The notes below the pieces were generated by a model. It saw only the letters and a list, made by a program, of their open reading frames with translations, was not told where the DNA came from and did not search any database. Shown here in pieces: positions 42,653 through 50,948 of a stretch of DNA of 64,000 bases. Positions within the stretch are counted from its first letter, which is position 1. Every line of letters starts with the position of its first letter. Source of the stretch: Candidatus Obscuribacterales bacterium (GTDB lineage Bacteria > Cyanobacteriota > Vampirovibrionia > Obscuribacterales > Obscuribacteraceae); NCBI GenBank assembly GCA_021732025.1, contig JAKFVU010000059.1, positions 1 through 64,000 of the forward strand, given 5' to 3'. The position numbers and the translations under genes were made by a program.

Positions 42653-44002
42653 TTACTCTGGAATTCTATTGAGAATAATACCGTCGTCAACAACTATTTT
42701 CACAACCTTGTTTGCTGAGTCTACCTCCAGCTTCGAGGTGCTGGTTCCGCTGACAAAGCCCTTCCAAGTAGAGGTCAAAGTGCTACCGTCATCTGAAATC
42801 AGGCAATTACCTACCACACCAAATTGCGGCATTGACCATCCACATTTCTTGCCCGTTTGCCAATAGCTATATTTGAGTCCGTTGGTGCCCATAAAGCTAC
42901 CAACAATATTTGGTATCGCCCGAGGTGCCGCAGTGATTGAAGACGACGAGGTGACAACCGCAGCAGTTGGCGCAGAACCAACAGCTGCGCTTTTATCTTG
43001 CAGATCTAGAGAAGAAGAAGAAGAAGAAGAAGAAGCTGAGGCATTCGACTGAGCGGTGGCACTGGTCGCAACTTTCACTCGATCACGTGCGGCGAGAGTT
43101 TCTAGCACACTCACGGGAACTGCCCGAGGGCTCGCAGGGGCCACGGCAAGAAGCAACTCACCACCACTCCACTTACCGGCCTCAAGCACCGGTGTTTGCA
43201 ATGTGCCGCGTTCGGCAGCAACTTGAGCTTCTACATTGGTTTTCAGATATTTAAAGGCATCGGTCAAAGTCGTTTTGTCGCCTTGGGCTTTAAAGCCGTC
43301 AATCAGAGTTTTAGTAAACACACCGTTGGCATAATTCTTAGACTCCCAACTTGACTGAGTTTTACTACTCGAACAAATTACTGCTCGACCTGTACCCTGT
43401 GCAATGGCAGCGGCATCCACATTGGATGTGCGCACCAGACCCTTACTATCGTTGGTATCACTGGCGCCACCAGAATGGCAGGCATCTAAAATAATCAAAG
43501 CACGATTGCAATGAATGCGCGTTTTGACAATATTAGATAGCGTCTGCAAATCGATGCCAGTGCTATATAACCTGTCGACCGCTGTATCATGCGCAACAAG
43601 ATAATTGACACCACGCAGGTCTAAATCAGAAGCACTACCATGACTACTAAAATAAATTACAACCAAATCGTCCGGCAGTGCCACACGCGGCAAAAAAGAA
43701 TCGCCTAACAAATCGAGCACGTTCTCTTTCGTTGCCTTTTCGTTGGTTAAGAGTCGCACGTGATCGGGCGCGAAATGACACTTGTCGACAAGAAAAGCGC
43801 GAAAGTCGCTAGCGTCTTTGGCGGCATACTTCAAATTGATAGATTTGTCTGCAAACTCACTGACTCCAACCACTACAGCCCACTTATCGGCTACTGGAGT
43901 GGCAGTCTCGACAGTTTTTGGAGTTTGGCCAACAGCGGCAGTAGCAAATACGAATGTTGAGGCAGAGGCAACCAAAGACAATATAAATCGTTGAAACACC
44001 AC
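42653..44002 (-). CDS. Secreted caspase-like (C14/metacaspase-type) protease
   Basis: A 449-residue protein. GTG 44002 (or the next GTG, 43999) is chosen from the GAGAGGAAG upstream and because a signal peptide (FILSLVASASTFVFATAAVG) follows at once. The p20-type domain spans residues about 40-275: WAVVVGVSEFADKSINLKYA, catalytic H121 in IYFSSHGS, and catalytic C175 in LIILDACHSGGASD. A Ser run follows, encoded by (GAA)8 on the opposite strand. The 75-residue C-terminal domain (MGTNGLKYSYWQTGKKCGWS) with two Cys is not recognised. Cleavage after basic residues is typical of the group; the substrate is unknown. Confidence 0.9.
   Translation of the reverse strand: MVFQRFILSLVASASTFVFATAAVGQTPKTVETATPVADKWAVVVGVSEFADKSINLKYAAKDASDFRAFLVDKCHFAPDHVRLLTNEKATKENVLDLLGDSFLPRVALPDDLVVIYFSSHGSASDLDLRGVNYLVAHDTAVDRLYSTGIDLQTLSNIVKTRIHCNRALIILDACHSGGASDTNDSKGLVRTSNVDAAAIAQGTGRAVICSSSKTQSSWESKNYANGVFTKTLIDGFKAQGDKTTLTDAFKYLKTNVEAQVAAERGTLQTPVLEAGKWSGGELLLAVAPASPRAVPVSVLETLAARDRVKVATSATAQSNASASSSSSSSSLDLQDKSAAVGSAPTAAVVTSSSSITAAPRAIPNIVGSFMGTNGLKYSYWQTGKKCGWSMPQFGVVGNCLISDDGSTLTSTWKGFVSGTSTSKLEVDSANKVVKIVVDDGIILNRIPE
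43011..43035. repeat. (GAA)8 trinucleotide run coding for poly-Ser
   Basis: A pure GAA run of eight units lies in the caspase-like gene. On the coding strand it reads TTC/TCT and encodes the serine tract between the protease and the C-terminal domain. Length changes by slippage would stay in frame. Confidence 0.92.
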
Positions 44003-44077
44003 CCTTGTCTTCCTCTCGAGAAATGCTGGCAACAGGGAACTGGCTATTGAGCCTGTCTTTTGCACCCAAAGAACTAA

Positions 44078-44224
44078 ATTGTAGCTTGCGGGTACCAATC
44101 AGTACAATTCTATTGGCCGATATTTACTGCGGTAGGTGCGGCATCCCTTGTAGTCAACCTGCTCTTAGGCGGCCTCTCATACAAGCTCTACGATGGACTA
44201 ACTCCATCTGAAGAATCAACCTAA
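44078..44224 (+). pseudogene. 3' remnant of a third copy of the tandem membrane-protein family
   Basis: An open segment ending at TAA 44222-44224 reads QSVQFYWPIFTAVGAASLVV, then NLLLGGLSYKLYDGLTPSEEST. It aligns with the last 45 residues of the two intact genes downstream (for example NLFIGGFLYKLYDRLTTTEEST). In-frame stops occur just upstream at 44048 and 44075, and no earlier part of the gene is found. The remnant overlaps the 5' flank of the caspase-like gene, so the rest was lost or replaced there. Confidence 0.85.
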
Positions 44225-44261
44225 TTGGAGATAGTCTCAATCGAAAGAATATGCAATAGAA

Positions 44262-44298
44262 GGGCACAATAAGTTAGGTGCGAGGTGTTTGGATGGAA
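44262..44298 (+). repeat. 37-bp direct repeat covering the leader of membrane paralogue 1
   Basis: This segment is identical to 45123-45159. It includes the ribosome-binding site (GCGAGGTG) and the start codon plus two bases of the next codon of each paralogue. The intergenic DNA before it is also similar, so gene plus leader was duplicated as one unit with an 861-bp period. Confidence 0.93.
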
Positions 44299-45084
44299 AT
44301 TTCAGAGAAAACGACCTTTACGCTATTTGTTGCAATCGGCGTAATCACTTCAGTGACCTTCCACTGGGTACTGAGTTTGTTTTTTGCTCGCAAATCCAAG
44401 AACTACTTTCTCTACGACCTATGGCAGCTCTGGCCAGACTCTCAGCCTTTTTTAAAGGCTCAGTGGCCATTTATCGCTGCGGCCACGGCAGGAGCCACCT
44501 GGGCCCAGCTTCAACCAACCATAGAAGAAAGCAATCAACCAGAGGTTCTATTTACACGAACACTAATACTGTTCGGTCCGACAGTTATAAGCTGGATACT
44601 AATGCTTTTCTTTGTCTCGTACTTGGCAGAACCTAAATACCCAGGGCGAGTTGCAACCATCGGAATACAGGCACTTCTGCTATATATTATTGCGGACAAC
44701 TTAATTTTGGCAGTCAGCCTCTCGGGACTATTATTTTTCGTGGCACCCGCCCTAATCTTGACAGTTAGAAACTGTTTATTCTTACCTGTTTACGCTACCA
44801 ACGGTCACAAACCGCTTTCTGCAATCCGACAAAGCTGGGCACTCACCGCACACAAATACTGGATAGTCAGTCGCTACATGGGCATACCAATAATTCTGTC
44901 TACATCCACAACCATGAGCCACTTGCTATTGGCTGAAGTACTCGGTGGGGATGGCCAACTTGCCGTTAAGAATCTTCCTCTATCCGTAGTTTGTGTCGTT
45001 CTTTTTCAATTGGCCAATCTTTTCATTGGCGGCTTTCTATATAAGCTCTACGACAGACTGACTACAACAGAAGAATCAACCTAA
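44293..45084 (+). CDS. Multi-pass membrane protein, tandem paralogue 1
   Basis: A 263-residue protein with about six hydrophobic helices. ATG 44293 is chosen since GAGGTG lies eight bases upstream; the in-frame GTG 44278 lies before that site. An N-terminal helix (LFVAIGVITSVTFHWVLSLF), an amphipathic segment, and AVSLSGLLFFVAPALILTVR precede SAIRQSWALTAHKYWIVSRY. That last motif, an A-x-x-x-S-W-x-L-T-x-x-K/H-Y/F-W helix, is typical of YciC and glycerophosphodiesterase membrane-domain families. Paralogue 2 is about half identical along its whole length. No enzyme motif is present; function unknown. Confidence 0.77.
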   Translation: MEISEKTTFTLFVAIGVITSVTFHWVLSLFFARKSKNYFLYDLWQLWPDSQPFLKAQWPFIAAATAGATWAQLQPTIEESNQPEVLFTRTLILFGPTVISWILMLFFVSYLAEPKYPGRVATIGIQALLLYIIADNLILAVSLSGLLFFVAPALILTVRNCLFLPVYATNGHKPLSAIRQSWALTAHKYWIVSRYMGIPIILSTSTTMSHLLLAEVLGGDGQLAVKNLPLSVVCVVLFQLANLFIGGFLYKLYDRLTTTEEST

Positions 45085-45122
45085 TCTAAGAACGCCTCAC
45101 TCGAAAGAATGTGCTCGCTAAC

Positions 45123-45159
45123 GGGCACAATAAGTTAGGTGCGAGGTGTTTGGATGGAA
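45123..45159 (+). repeat. 37-bp direct repeat covering the leader of membrane paralogue 2
   Basis: Second copy of the leader at 44262-44298, identical over 37 bp. Perfect conservation across a noncoding leader while the coding parts have diverged points to selection on it or to gene conversion. Confidence 0.93.
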
Positions 45160-45945
45160 GAAGTTGACTATATCGGACCTGCTATATTCGGGGCTCCGGC
45201 GCTGCTAGCATTTGTTCATTGGGCAATAAGTCTGTTTATGACGCGAGGAAAGGAAAATTACACGCGTATTGACTTAAGACAGCTTTGGACTGACTCGCTT
45301 CCATTTTTAAGAACTCAGTGGCACATGATCGCCCTTAGTGTAGCTATCGCCTTGTGGTTTCAGCTTAAACCAACACCAGAGGTAAATGATCCAAATTTTG
45401 CTGTAGAGACGTTCCTATCGCTATCTTCTTCGTCGGCAATATATTGGATCTTGGGCCTTTTTTATGTGTCTTACCTAGCAGCACCAAAATATCCCGGCCG
45501 CGTAGCCACCATTGGGTTCTGTAGTCTGGCTACGTACGTCATCGGAGACATGTTCGTGCTGCTACTGGGCCTCATAGGGACCGCCTTGTTTGTAGTTCCG
45601 GGCCTGATCATCTTTGTTAGAAGTTGCTTGTTTCTGCCTATCTTCGTGACTCATGAATCTAAGCCACTAGTTGCAATTAAGCAAAGCTGGTCACTAACCA
45701 AAGGCAAATACTGGCTAATCAGTCGCTACATGGGACTTCCAGCTGCAATCATGCTGGCAGGGTGCTTGCTTTCTGAGCTACCTACGACCTTAGCCAAATC
45801 AGACATTCAACATGTATCGCTAGGCTGGCAGGCGTTTATGCTTAGCACTACTGCTATTACAGAATGTTGTAACCTTATTATCTTCGGCCTTCTCTATCAG
45901 CTCTACGACAGACTTTCAAGAGAAGAGCCGAAAACCATTACCTAG
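45154..45945 (+). CDS. Multi-pass membrane protein, tandem paralogue 2
   Basis: A 263-residue protein of the same length as paralogue 1. The shared frame includes YWILGLFYVSYLAAPKYPGR (residues about 99-118), the LFVVPGLIIFVRSCLFLPIF helix, VAIKQSWSLTKGKYWLISRY and the closing LIIFGLLYQLYDRLS. The start ATG 45154 sits in the conserved 37-bp leader. The 69-bp spacing from paralogue 1 and the shared leader suggest each copy can be translated independently. No signal peptide, catalytic motif or known partner is visible; family resemblance is to YciC-type membrane proteins. Confidence 0.77.
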   Translation: MEEVDYIGPAIFGAPALLAFVHWAISLFMTRGKENYTRIDLRQLWTDSLPFLRTQWHMIALSVAIALWFQLKPTPEVNDPNFAVETFLSLSSSSAIYWILGLFYVSYLAAPKYPGRVATIGFCSLATYVIGDMFVLLLGLIGTALFVVPGLIIFVRSCLFLPIFVTHESKPLVAIKQSWSLTKGKYWLISRYMGLPAAIMLAGCLLSELPTTLAKSDIQHVSLGWQAFMLSTTAITECCNLIIFGLLYQLYDRLSREEPKTIT

Positions 45946-46026
45946 AAAACTGTTCACGATAAACTCGCTGTGAGACGGTACCGAAAACACTGGCGAAATG
46001 CATGGTGTAAGTGAGACTGACAGCAA

Positions 46027-46056
46027 AACAAAGCCAGCAAAACTGCTGGCTTTGTT
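46027..46056. terminator. Strong hairpin, likely terminator after the membrane-protein pair
   Basis: AACAAAGCCAGC pairs perfectly with GCTGGCTTTGTT across a 6-base loop. It lies 82 bp after paralogue 2 and 61 bp after the end of the converging gene, so it can stop transcription from both sides. The T-rich stem arm replaces a separate U-tract. Confidence 0.75.
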
Positions 46057-46116
46057 CGTGCTTAATAGCGATGAGAAAGATTTGTCGACGGTCTGTAAAT
46101 AACAGTTCGATTAGGT

Positions 46117-46632
46117 CTATTCAAGGGTACTGTTCACGGCAGCACTCGATTTTATAATTTTGCCTGGCTTTGGAACAGGTTTGACAAAGGGTTCGCCAAA
46201 CTCTATAGAGTCATTAACTTGGGGCTTGAATGGCTTTTTGATGTCATCTTCTAGCATAGGTTTCTTGATGGGATCTTTGATGCCACCATCTAAACTTGGT
46301 TCTTTGATTGGATTTTTAATTGGGTCTTTCAGGCCACCATCAGCAGGTATCTCCGGCTTCAAGATGGGCTTAAGAGGGTTCTCTAGAGTCGAGGGCTTTC
46401 CTGGCAGCAAGTCTTGAGGAGGAGTGTAACAACCCTTTGTGCTGTTGCCATAGATATCGGTGATTACTACGCACTTGACGTTGTCTTGAGATGACGCTGC
46501 TTCCTTCTTACCTAGTGTGGCTGTCATTTCCTTCCACGAATCTACAGCCATACTGCCGGCACCACTTTCGGTCTTGCCTGCATCCGCAGCAACATTGTCT
46601 TTTACTTGAGCGAAATTGCTAACTTCTTTCAT
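46117..46632 (-). CDS. Hypothetical protein with DPIK/KEP proline-lysine repeats
   Basis: A 171-residue protein with an ATG after AGGTAGGAAC. The first 75 residues are mixed polar and include VKCVVITDIYGNSTKGCYTP with two Cys that could form a disulphide. From about residue 80 the sequence is a run of degenerate units such as GGLKDPIKNPIKEP, GGIKDPIKKPMLED and DIKKPFKP. It carries no signal peptide or membrane segment. The regular Pro/Lys spacing suggests an extended, non-globular chain. No homologue is recognised. Confidence 0.65.
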   Translation of the reverse strand: MKEVSNFAQVKDNVAADAGKTESGAGSMAVDSWKEMTATLGKKEAASSQDNVKCVVITDIYGNSTKGCYTPPQDLLPGKPSTLENPLKPILKPEIPADGGLKDPIKNPIKEPSLDGGIKDPIKKPMLEDDIKKPFKPQVNDSIEFGEPFVKPVPKPGKIIKSSAAVNSTLE

Positions 46633-46846
46633 TGTTCCTACCTCTATTAAGTGATTTCAAAGTTGCAGGTCATCACTCAGCAATGAGGTTCGATGACGTT
46701 GCCTGCTTCATGTGAACCAATCTAATCGAGAGTTGTTACGGCTCTGTGATTGAAAGTGGGACTAGCCAGGCGATACGCAGAAGCCCCTAAATTTCCACAA
46801 ATCGAAGGTAAGCTGATTTTGTTGGCAATTTTCTAAGGAGTTCCCT

Positions 46847-47455
46847 ATGTCTAGAGATCATGCAGTAAGACACAACAGCCGCGAAAAAGAACCAAACTCT
46901 GACTTTATCGTCGCTAATTTTGAAAAAGAAACTGCATCTGGAACTCTCCATGCCCTGAGCGAATTACAAGAATTATCAAAGAAAGACCCAAAAGCGTTCG
47001 CCAAGGTTTTGGAAAAGGTGAATGCCAAGGTCGACACATCATATTTGTCGATAGGCGAAGACGGAAAGAGCCGCGGCGATCTGGAAATAGTTGGCTTTGA
47101 CAAAGGCGGCAGCCTCATTCTGAAAGATAAATCTACTGACGAATTGTTTGACCCACGCGTCAATCTGAAGAATGGCATACTTGAAATTCGTCGTCCAATA
47201 ATAGTAGATGAGCAACCAACGGCTGCCTACGAAGAACCACGGCACCTCGCCCCAGTGGAGACTCGTGAATTTAAGCCAGTAGCACAAGAAGAGCTCAATT
47301 TCGATTCTGCATACAAGCTAGATAGCGCGCCCGGAGCCAAGAGAGCTCGCATCGAATACCCAGGTGAGTCTAAGCCTGCAGCTAGCGCTCAGATAGAGTA
47401 CCCTGGTGAGCCCAAGGCTGCCCCTAGTCGCGAATATATTGAGTATCCTAGATAG
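46847..47455 (+). CDS. Hypothetical protein with C-terminal IEYPGE repeats
   Basis: A 202-residue protein with ATG 46847 after a clear AAGGAG. The N-terminal 45 residues are polar; residues about 35-60 form a helix (LHALSELQELSKKDPKAFAK, then VLEKVN). Residues 65-110 are beta-rich (TSYLSIGEDGKSRGDLEIVG, then FDKGGSLILKDKS). The C-terminus repeats RIEYPGESKP, QIEYPGEPKA and YIEYPR. It is soluble with no signal peptide. It is divergent from the DPIK-repeat gene, 214 bp away, and the two share a repeat-tail style. Function is unknown. Confidence 0.68.
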   Translation: MSRDHAVRHNSREKEPNSDFIVANFEKETASGTLHALSELQELSKKDPKAFAKVLEKVNAKVDTSYLSIGEDGKSRGDLEIVGFDKGGSLILKDKSTDELFDPRVNLKNGILEIRRPIIVDEQPTAAYEEPRHLAPVETREFKPVAQEELNFDSAYKLDSAPGAKRARIEYPGESKPAASAQIEYPGEPKAAPSREYIEYPR

Positions 47456-47481
47456 GCTTCACCAGCTGGAACTTACTGGAA

Positions 47482-48588
47482 CTAGATTGCACTCAGCGGG
47501 CCGGTGAGGAGAAGCAAAAAGATTTTTGCTTTGATCGACTTGCGATTAGCACCAGATATGGTGATAGTAAATTTGTTGTCAGCAATTTTCGTCAAGACAA
47601 ACGGTGCTGGCTCTTTCAGATCATTCAGCTCTCGGCTAATCATGTCGGGAGCTGTTTTGCTAAGTGAACTTACTATCGTTTTCAACGCCTGTGAGCCAGG
47701 CTCAATAAACGAAACGATAGAGGTTTTGTCTTTGGCAAAGTCGCTCAGCGAACGAGCATTTTCGATGGTGGCGTCGGTGACAATACTCGTGTCTAAAACC
47801 TGCCACAGTTCAGGGTCACCGATATCTGCCAGTAACTCATTCATTCGTTGTGGTAGTTCACAAGATAAATAAGGCATCGCATTCTTGCCTGCAACTGTAG
47901 TAAATCGATCTTTGATTTGCTTTAGTTGCTGCGGGTCATTTGTCACCAATAGGTGCTTCCCATCAAGAGCGTCAGCGTACCAATAAGTGCCCTCGCCCTG
48001 CCATTCCATTTGGCAAGAATCTAAACTATGGTGATGACCAATCGTCTGTTTCTTTACAGCCTGAGCCAAACGTAGAAGCGCTGGCGAGTCATTCTGCAAA
48101 GTAACAATTAGACTCTTGACCAATCTCTTCGTGTCACCAGATTTTGGCTCACGAGATCTTATGTAGTCGGCTTTCGCATGCAATGCTGCAGCATCTAATC
48201 TGGCTGCATCTGATATGGCTACATCTGCTATTTCTACATCGGCAACAATCTGTACCAATGTATTGGCCTTCAATGTACTGTACAAATCTGCCGGAGCACT
48301 CAGCAGCGGCAAAATTGCAGACGAAGCAAGCGACAAATTTACGTTGGAAGACAACGAATCTGCCTGACCAAGCGCATCTGGAAGGATTACTGGAAGTCTC
48401 ATTGCCGAGAGGAAAACAGTTTTTTCTAACTGAAGGCTATAGAAAACTAGCTGACGGTCATACTTTGCTGCCGACAAAAATTCAGACGCGGCAACTGATG
48501 CAGCAACATATGTGGATACAGACACACAACCACACAAGCAGGCAAAAATCGCTGCCAGAAACTTAGTAGATTTTGTCAAGACACTCAT
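47482..48588 (-). CDS. Secreted hypothetical protein
   Basis: A 368-residue protein. ATG 48588 opens a signal peptide (LAAIFACLCGCVSVSTYVAA); a frame extension to 48636 would overlap the neighbouring gene. The body has a Ser/Leu-rich first third, an Ala/Asp repeat (VADVEIADVAISDAARLDAA, then ALHAK), and a more globular half with EGTYWYADALDGKHLLVTND and a C-terminal FTITISGANRKSIKAK. LACLCGC-type Cys residues at the end of the signal could be a lipobox, but the fit is poor. No family is recognised. It starts 32 bp after the jelly-roll-like gene. Confidence 0.65.
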   Translation of the reverse strand: MSVLTKSTKFLAAIFACLCGCVSVSTYVAASVAASEFLSAAKYDRQLVFYSLQLEKTVFLSAMRLPVILPDALGQADSLSSNVNLSLASSAILPLLSAPADLYSTLKANTLVQIVADVEIADVAISDAARLDAAALHAKADYIRSREPKSGDTKRLVKSLIVTLQNDSPALLRLAQAVKKQTIGHHHSLDSCQMEWQGEGTYWYADALDGKHLLVTNDPQQLKQIKDRFTTVAGKNAMPYLSCELPQRMNELLADIGDPELWQVLDTSIVTDATIENARSLSDFAKDKTSIVSFIEPGSQALKTIVSSLSKTAPDMISRELNDLKEPAPFVLTKIADNKFTITISGANRKSIKAKIFLLLLTGPLSAI

Positions 48589-48619
48589 GAATAGCCAAAC
48601 AATTGGAAATATCCAACGT

Positions 48620-49165
48620 CTACTTCGAAACCTCAAAATTTAGGTTGAAAGGTTCAGATTTTGCACCGTCGTCACTACTCGTCAGAGCAACATCATCTCC
48701 GACGGTCTCGAATGAAAAATCATCGACCCAAGCTTGGCCAGCGCCGTTCAGCATCAAACCAAAATCAATGTATGTGCTTGTCTCTGGTACTTCAACCACA
48801 ATCTTGTATTGGGTCCAATCAGTGACATCAAGTATTGGACGGTCATCCATGTTGTCAAAACAATTTGGCTTGGCATTAGTGCTTGTCCAATCGCCAGCGA
48901 TTCGCAACCAAAGTTGAGCGCGACCACTCTCACAATTACTCTTAACCCAGGCGGACATACGCAGACGTTTGCCCAGATAAGGCTCCGGCGAAAATCCTTG
49001 GCTAAGATAAGCCAATGGGCGCGGAGTTGGCACAACAGATTTCAAGTAGACACAACGGGTGCCGCTATGTTTGACCTTCTCATCGATGCCAGCGTCATAG
49101 TCGTCGCTGTTTGCTGAGCTGAAGGTCCACCCTGGAGGTAACTGGATTTTCTTTGTCTTTTTCAT
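48620..49165 (-). CDS. Stand-alone carbohydrate-binding-like jelly-roll domain protein
   Basis: A 181-residue protein; ATG 49165 begins MKKTKKIQLPPGWTFSSANS, the normal opening of this domain. The conserved order is GWTFSSANSDDYDAGIDE, VKHSGTRCVYLKS, LSQGFSPEPYLGKRLRMSAW, AQLWLRIAG, FDNMDDRPILDVTDWTQYKI and GAGQAWVDDFSFETVG. It matches a CBM-like beta-sandwich often found attached to AraC-type regulators or peptidases. Here it is alone and without a signal peptide, which is unusual. A ligand-binding role is inferred. The upstream frame to 49252 adds no domain. Confidence 0.8.
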   Translation of the reverse strand: MKKTKKIQLPPGWTFSSANSDDYDAGIDEKVKHSGTRCVYLKSVVPTPRPLAYLSQGFSPEPYLGKRLRMSAWVKSNCESGRAQLWLRIAGDWTSTNAKPNCFDNMDDRPILDVTDWTQYKIVVEVPETSTYIDFGLMLNGAGQAWVDDFSFETVGDDVALTSSDDGAKSEPFNLNFEVSK

Positions 49166-49259
49166 CAATCCCGCTATGGTCACTATTTGCTTTTTACGGC
49201 CAGACAATATCAAACCACAATGTTGACCAGGCGAAACCATGTCAGGGGGCAAATTGATT

Positions 49260-50813
49260 CTACGATGCCACCTTTAACGGTAGCCGATAGCGCACAGCTT
49301 CAGAGATATGCTCCATCAAAATATTCTCGCTACCTGCCAAATCGGCAATTGTGCGGGCGAGGCGCAGGATTCTGTCGTAAGCCCTGGCTGAAAGATTAAA
49401 CTGCGAAACAGCTCTAGCCAGAAACTCTTTTGTCTTCTGCTCAACCTGGCAATACTTATGAAGTTCACGTTGGCTTAGACTGCTGTTGAAATTGAAACCG
49501 CCGGGCGTGCTGTTTGAGATATTTCGCAGTTTTTGCCTATCTACCGCCAGCTCTACCCGGCGCCTAATCGCCGCCGAACTCTCCTCCTTTACCTCACCAA
49601 TTAGTTCACCAACATTGAGCCTCGAAACTACAATCTGCAAATCTATTCGGTCAAGGAATGGCCCAGACAAACGCCCCCAGTATCTCTCAGCCTGAGAAGA
49701 GGTGCAGAGGCAGAATTTAACTGGATCTCCGCGGTAGCCGCAGGGGCAAGGATTACAGGCAGCCACTAACATAAATGATGCCGGATAAGTAAGTGTTTGC
49801 CCCGCCCTCGATATCATTACCTTGCGCGATTCTAGTGGCTGGCGCAAATTATCGAGATGGGCACGAGGAAATTCGGTCAATTCGTCAAGAAAAAGCACTC
49901 CTAGATGACTCAATGAAATCTCACCCGGCTTCGGCCGGGCACCACCACCGACCAGGCCTATCACTGACGCACTATGATGGGGGTTGCGAAATGGCCTTTC
50001 TGCAACAATGTTGCCGCGTTCTGTGAGCAAGCCGGCCACGCTCCATAATTTCGTTAATTCAATTGCCTCTTCAAATTCAAGGGGCGGCATAATGCTGGGC
50101 AGCCGCTCTGCCAGCATAGACTTTCCCGAACCTGGCGAACCAACCAACAAAATATTATGGCGGCCTGCAGCGGCAATCTCTAGACCCCGCTTAGATTGAG
50201 GCTGACCTTTCACGTCGCGAAAATCTTTATGATGAACTACATTTGCCGCAGCACGAGCAAACTGCTCTCTACTGGCGCCTTCATATATGGTGCCATTCTC
50301 CAATGACTCGGCGATTTTAAATACTTGCATTAGGTGCGAAACCGGATAAACCTTAAGTCCTTCCACCAAGGCGGCTTCTTCTGCATTTCCCTCGGGAACG
50401 ACAATGCCCCTGGCTCCGTTTTGACGGGCCGCAACGGCAATTGGCAACACTCCCGATACAGGCCGAACAGAGCCACTCAGTGACAATTCACCGATAAACC
50501 ACAAATTGGCAATGTTCTCGAACGGCATCAAACCCGTGGCCGCAAGAATACCTGTGGCAATCGGCAAATCATAGCCGGGCCCTTCTTTACGAATGTCGCA
50601 GGGGGCCAGATTCACAACCCACTTTTTACCAGGTGGCATTAAGAAAGAACAAGCCTTAATTGCAGCTCTAACCCGCTCTTGTGCTTCTTTGACAGAGGCA
50701 TCTGGTAGGCCCACCACGCTGATTTGCCCAAGACCTTGGCAGCAGTCTACCTCTACTTCTATAGGGTGGGCCTCAACACCGTGTACCGCCCCGGAGAATA
50801 CTCGAGCAAACAT
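49260..50813 (-). CDS. YifB/ComM family Mg-chelatase-like AAA+ ATPase
   Basis: A 517-residue protein with the full YifB layout. The N-terminal Lon-S5-like domain is VFSGAVHGVEAHPIEVEVDC with GLPDASVKEAQERVRAAIKA. A central AAA+ domain has Walker A LLVGSPGSGKSMLAERLPSI near residue 215, Walker B GVLFLDELTEFPR and sensor VAACNPCPCG. The C-terminal Mg-chelatase helical lid contains SARAYDRILRLARTIADL. In competent bacteria ComM is a branch-migration helicase aiding DNA uptake. A strong GGGAGGTTG site precedes the ATG. The four-Cys segment NPCPCGYRGDPVKFCLC is standard for the family. Confidence 0.94.
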   Translation of the reverse strand: MFARVFSGAVHGVEAHPIEVEVDCCQGLGQISVVGLPDASVKEAQERVRAAIKACSFLMPPGKKWVVNLAPCDIRKEGPGYDLPIATGILAATGLMPFENIANLWFIGELSLSGSVRPVSGVLPIAVAARQNGARGIVVPEGNAEEAALVEGLKVYPVSHLMQVFKIAESLENGTIYEGASREQFARAAANVVHHKDFRDVKGQPQSKRGLEIAAAGRHNILLVGSPGSGKSMLAERLPSIMPPLEFEEAIELTKLWSVAGLLTERGNIVAERPFRNPHHSASVIGLVGGGARPKPGEISLSHLGVLFLDELTEFPRAHLDNLRQPLESRKVMISRAGQTLTYPASFMLVAACNPCPCGYRGDPVKFCLCTSSQAERYWGRLSGPFLDRIDLQIVVSRLNVGELIGEVKEESSAAIRRRVELAVDRQKLRNISNSTPGGFNFNSSLSQRELHKYCQVEQKTKEFLARAVSQFNLSARAYDRILRLARTIADLAGSENILMEHISEAVRYRLPLKVAS

Positions 50814-50948
50814 AATTCAACCTCCCATAACCCGCTTCACGCCAATGACAAAATCACTCACATAAGTAGCAACGGAAAGTTGATCGATTTAGTTCAATTC
50901 TCTGCGTTAAAATTATTGGCAGTTAGTAAAAGGAATGGGGCTGAAAAG

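Noticed and set aside
44005..44211. 68-codon plus-strand frame overlapping the membrane-family remnant
   Set aside because: It is in a different frame from the remnant and opposite the caspase leader; its sequence is not protein-like.
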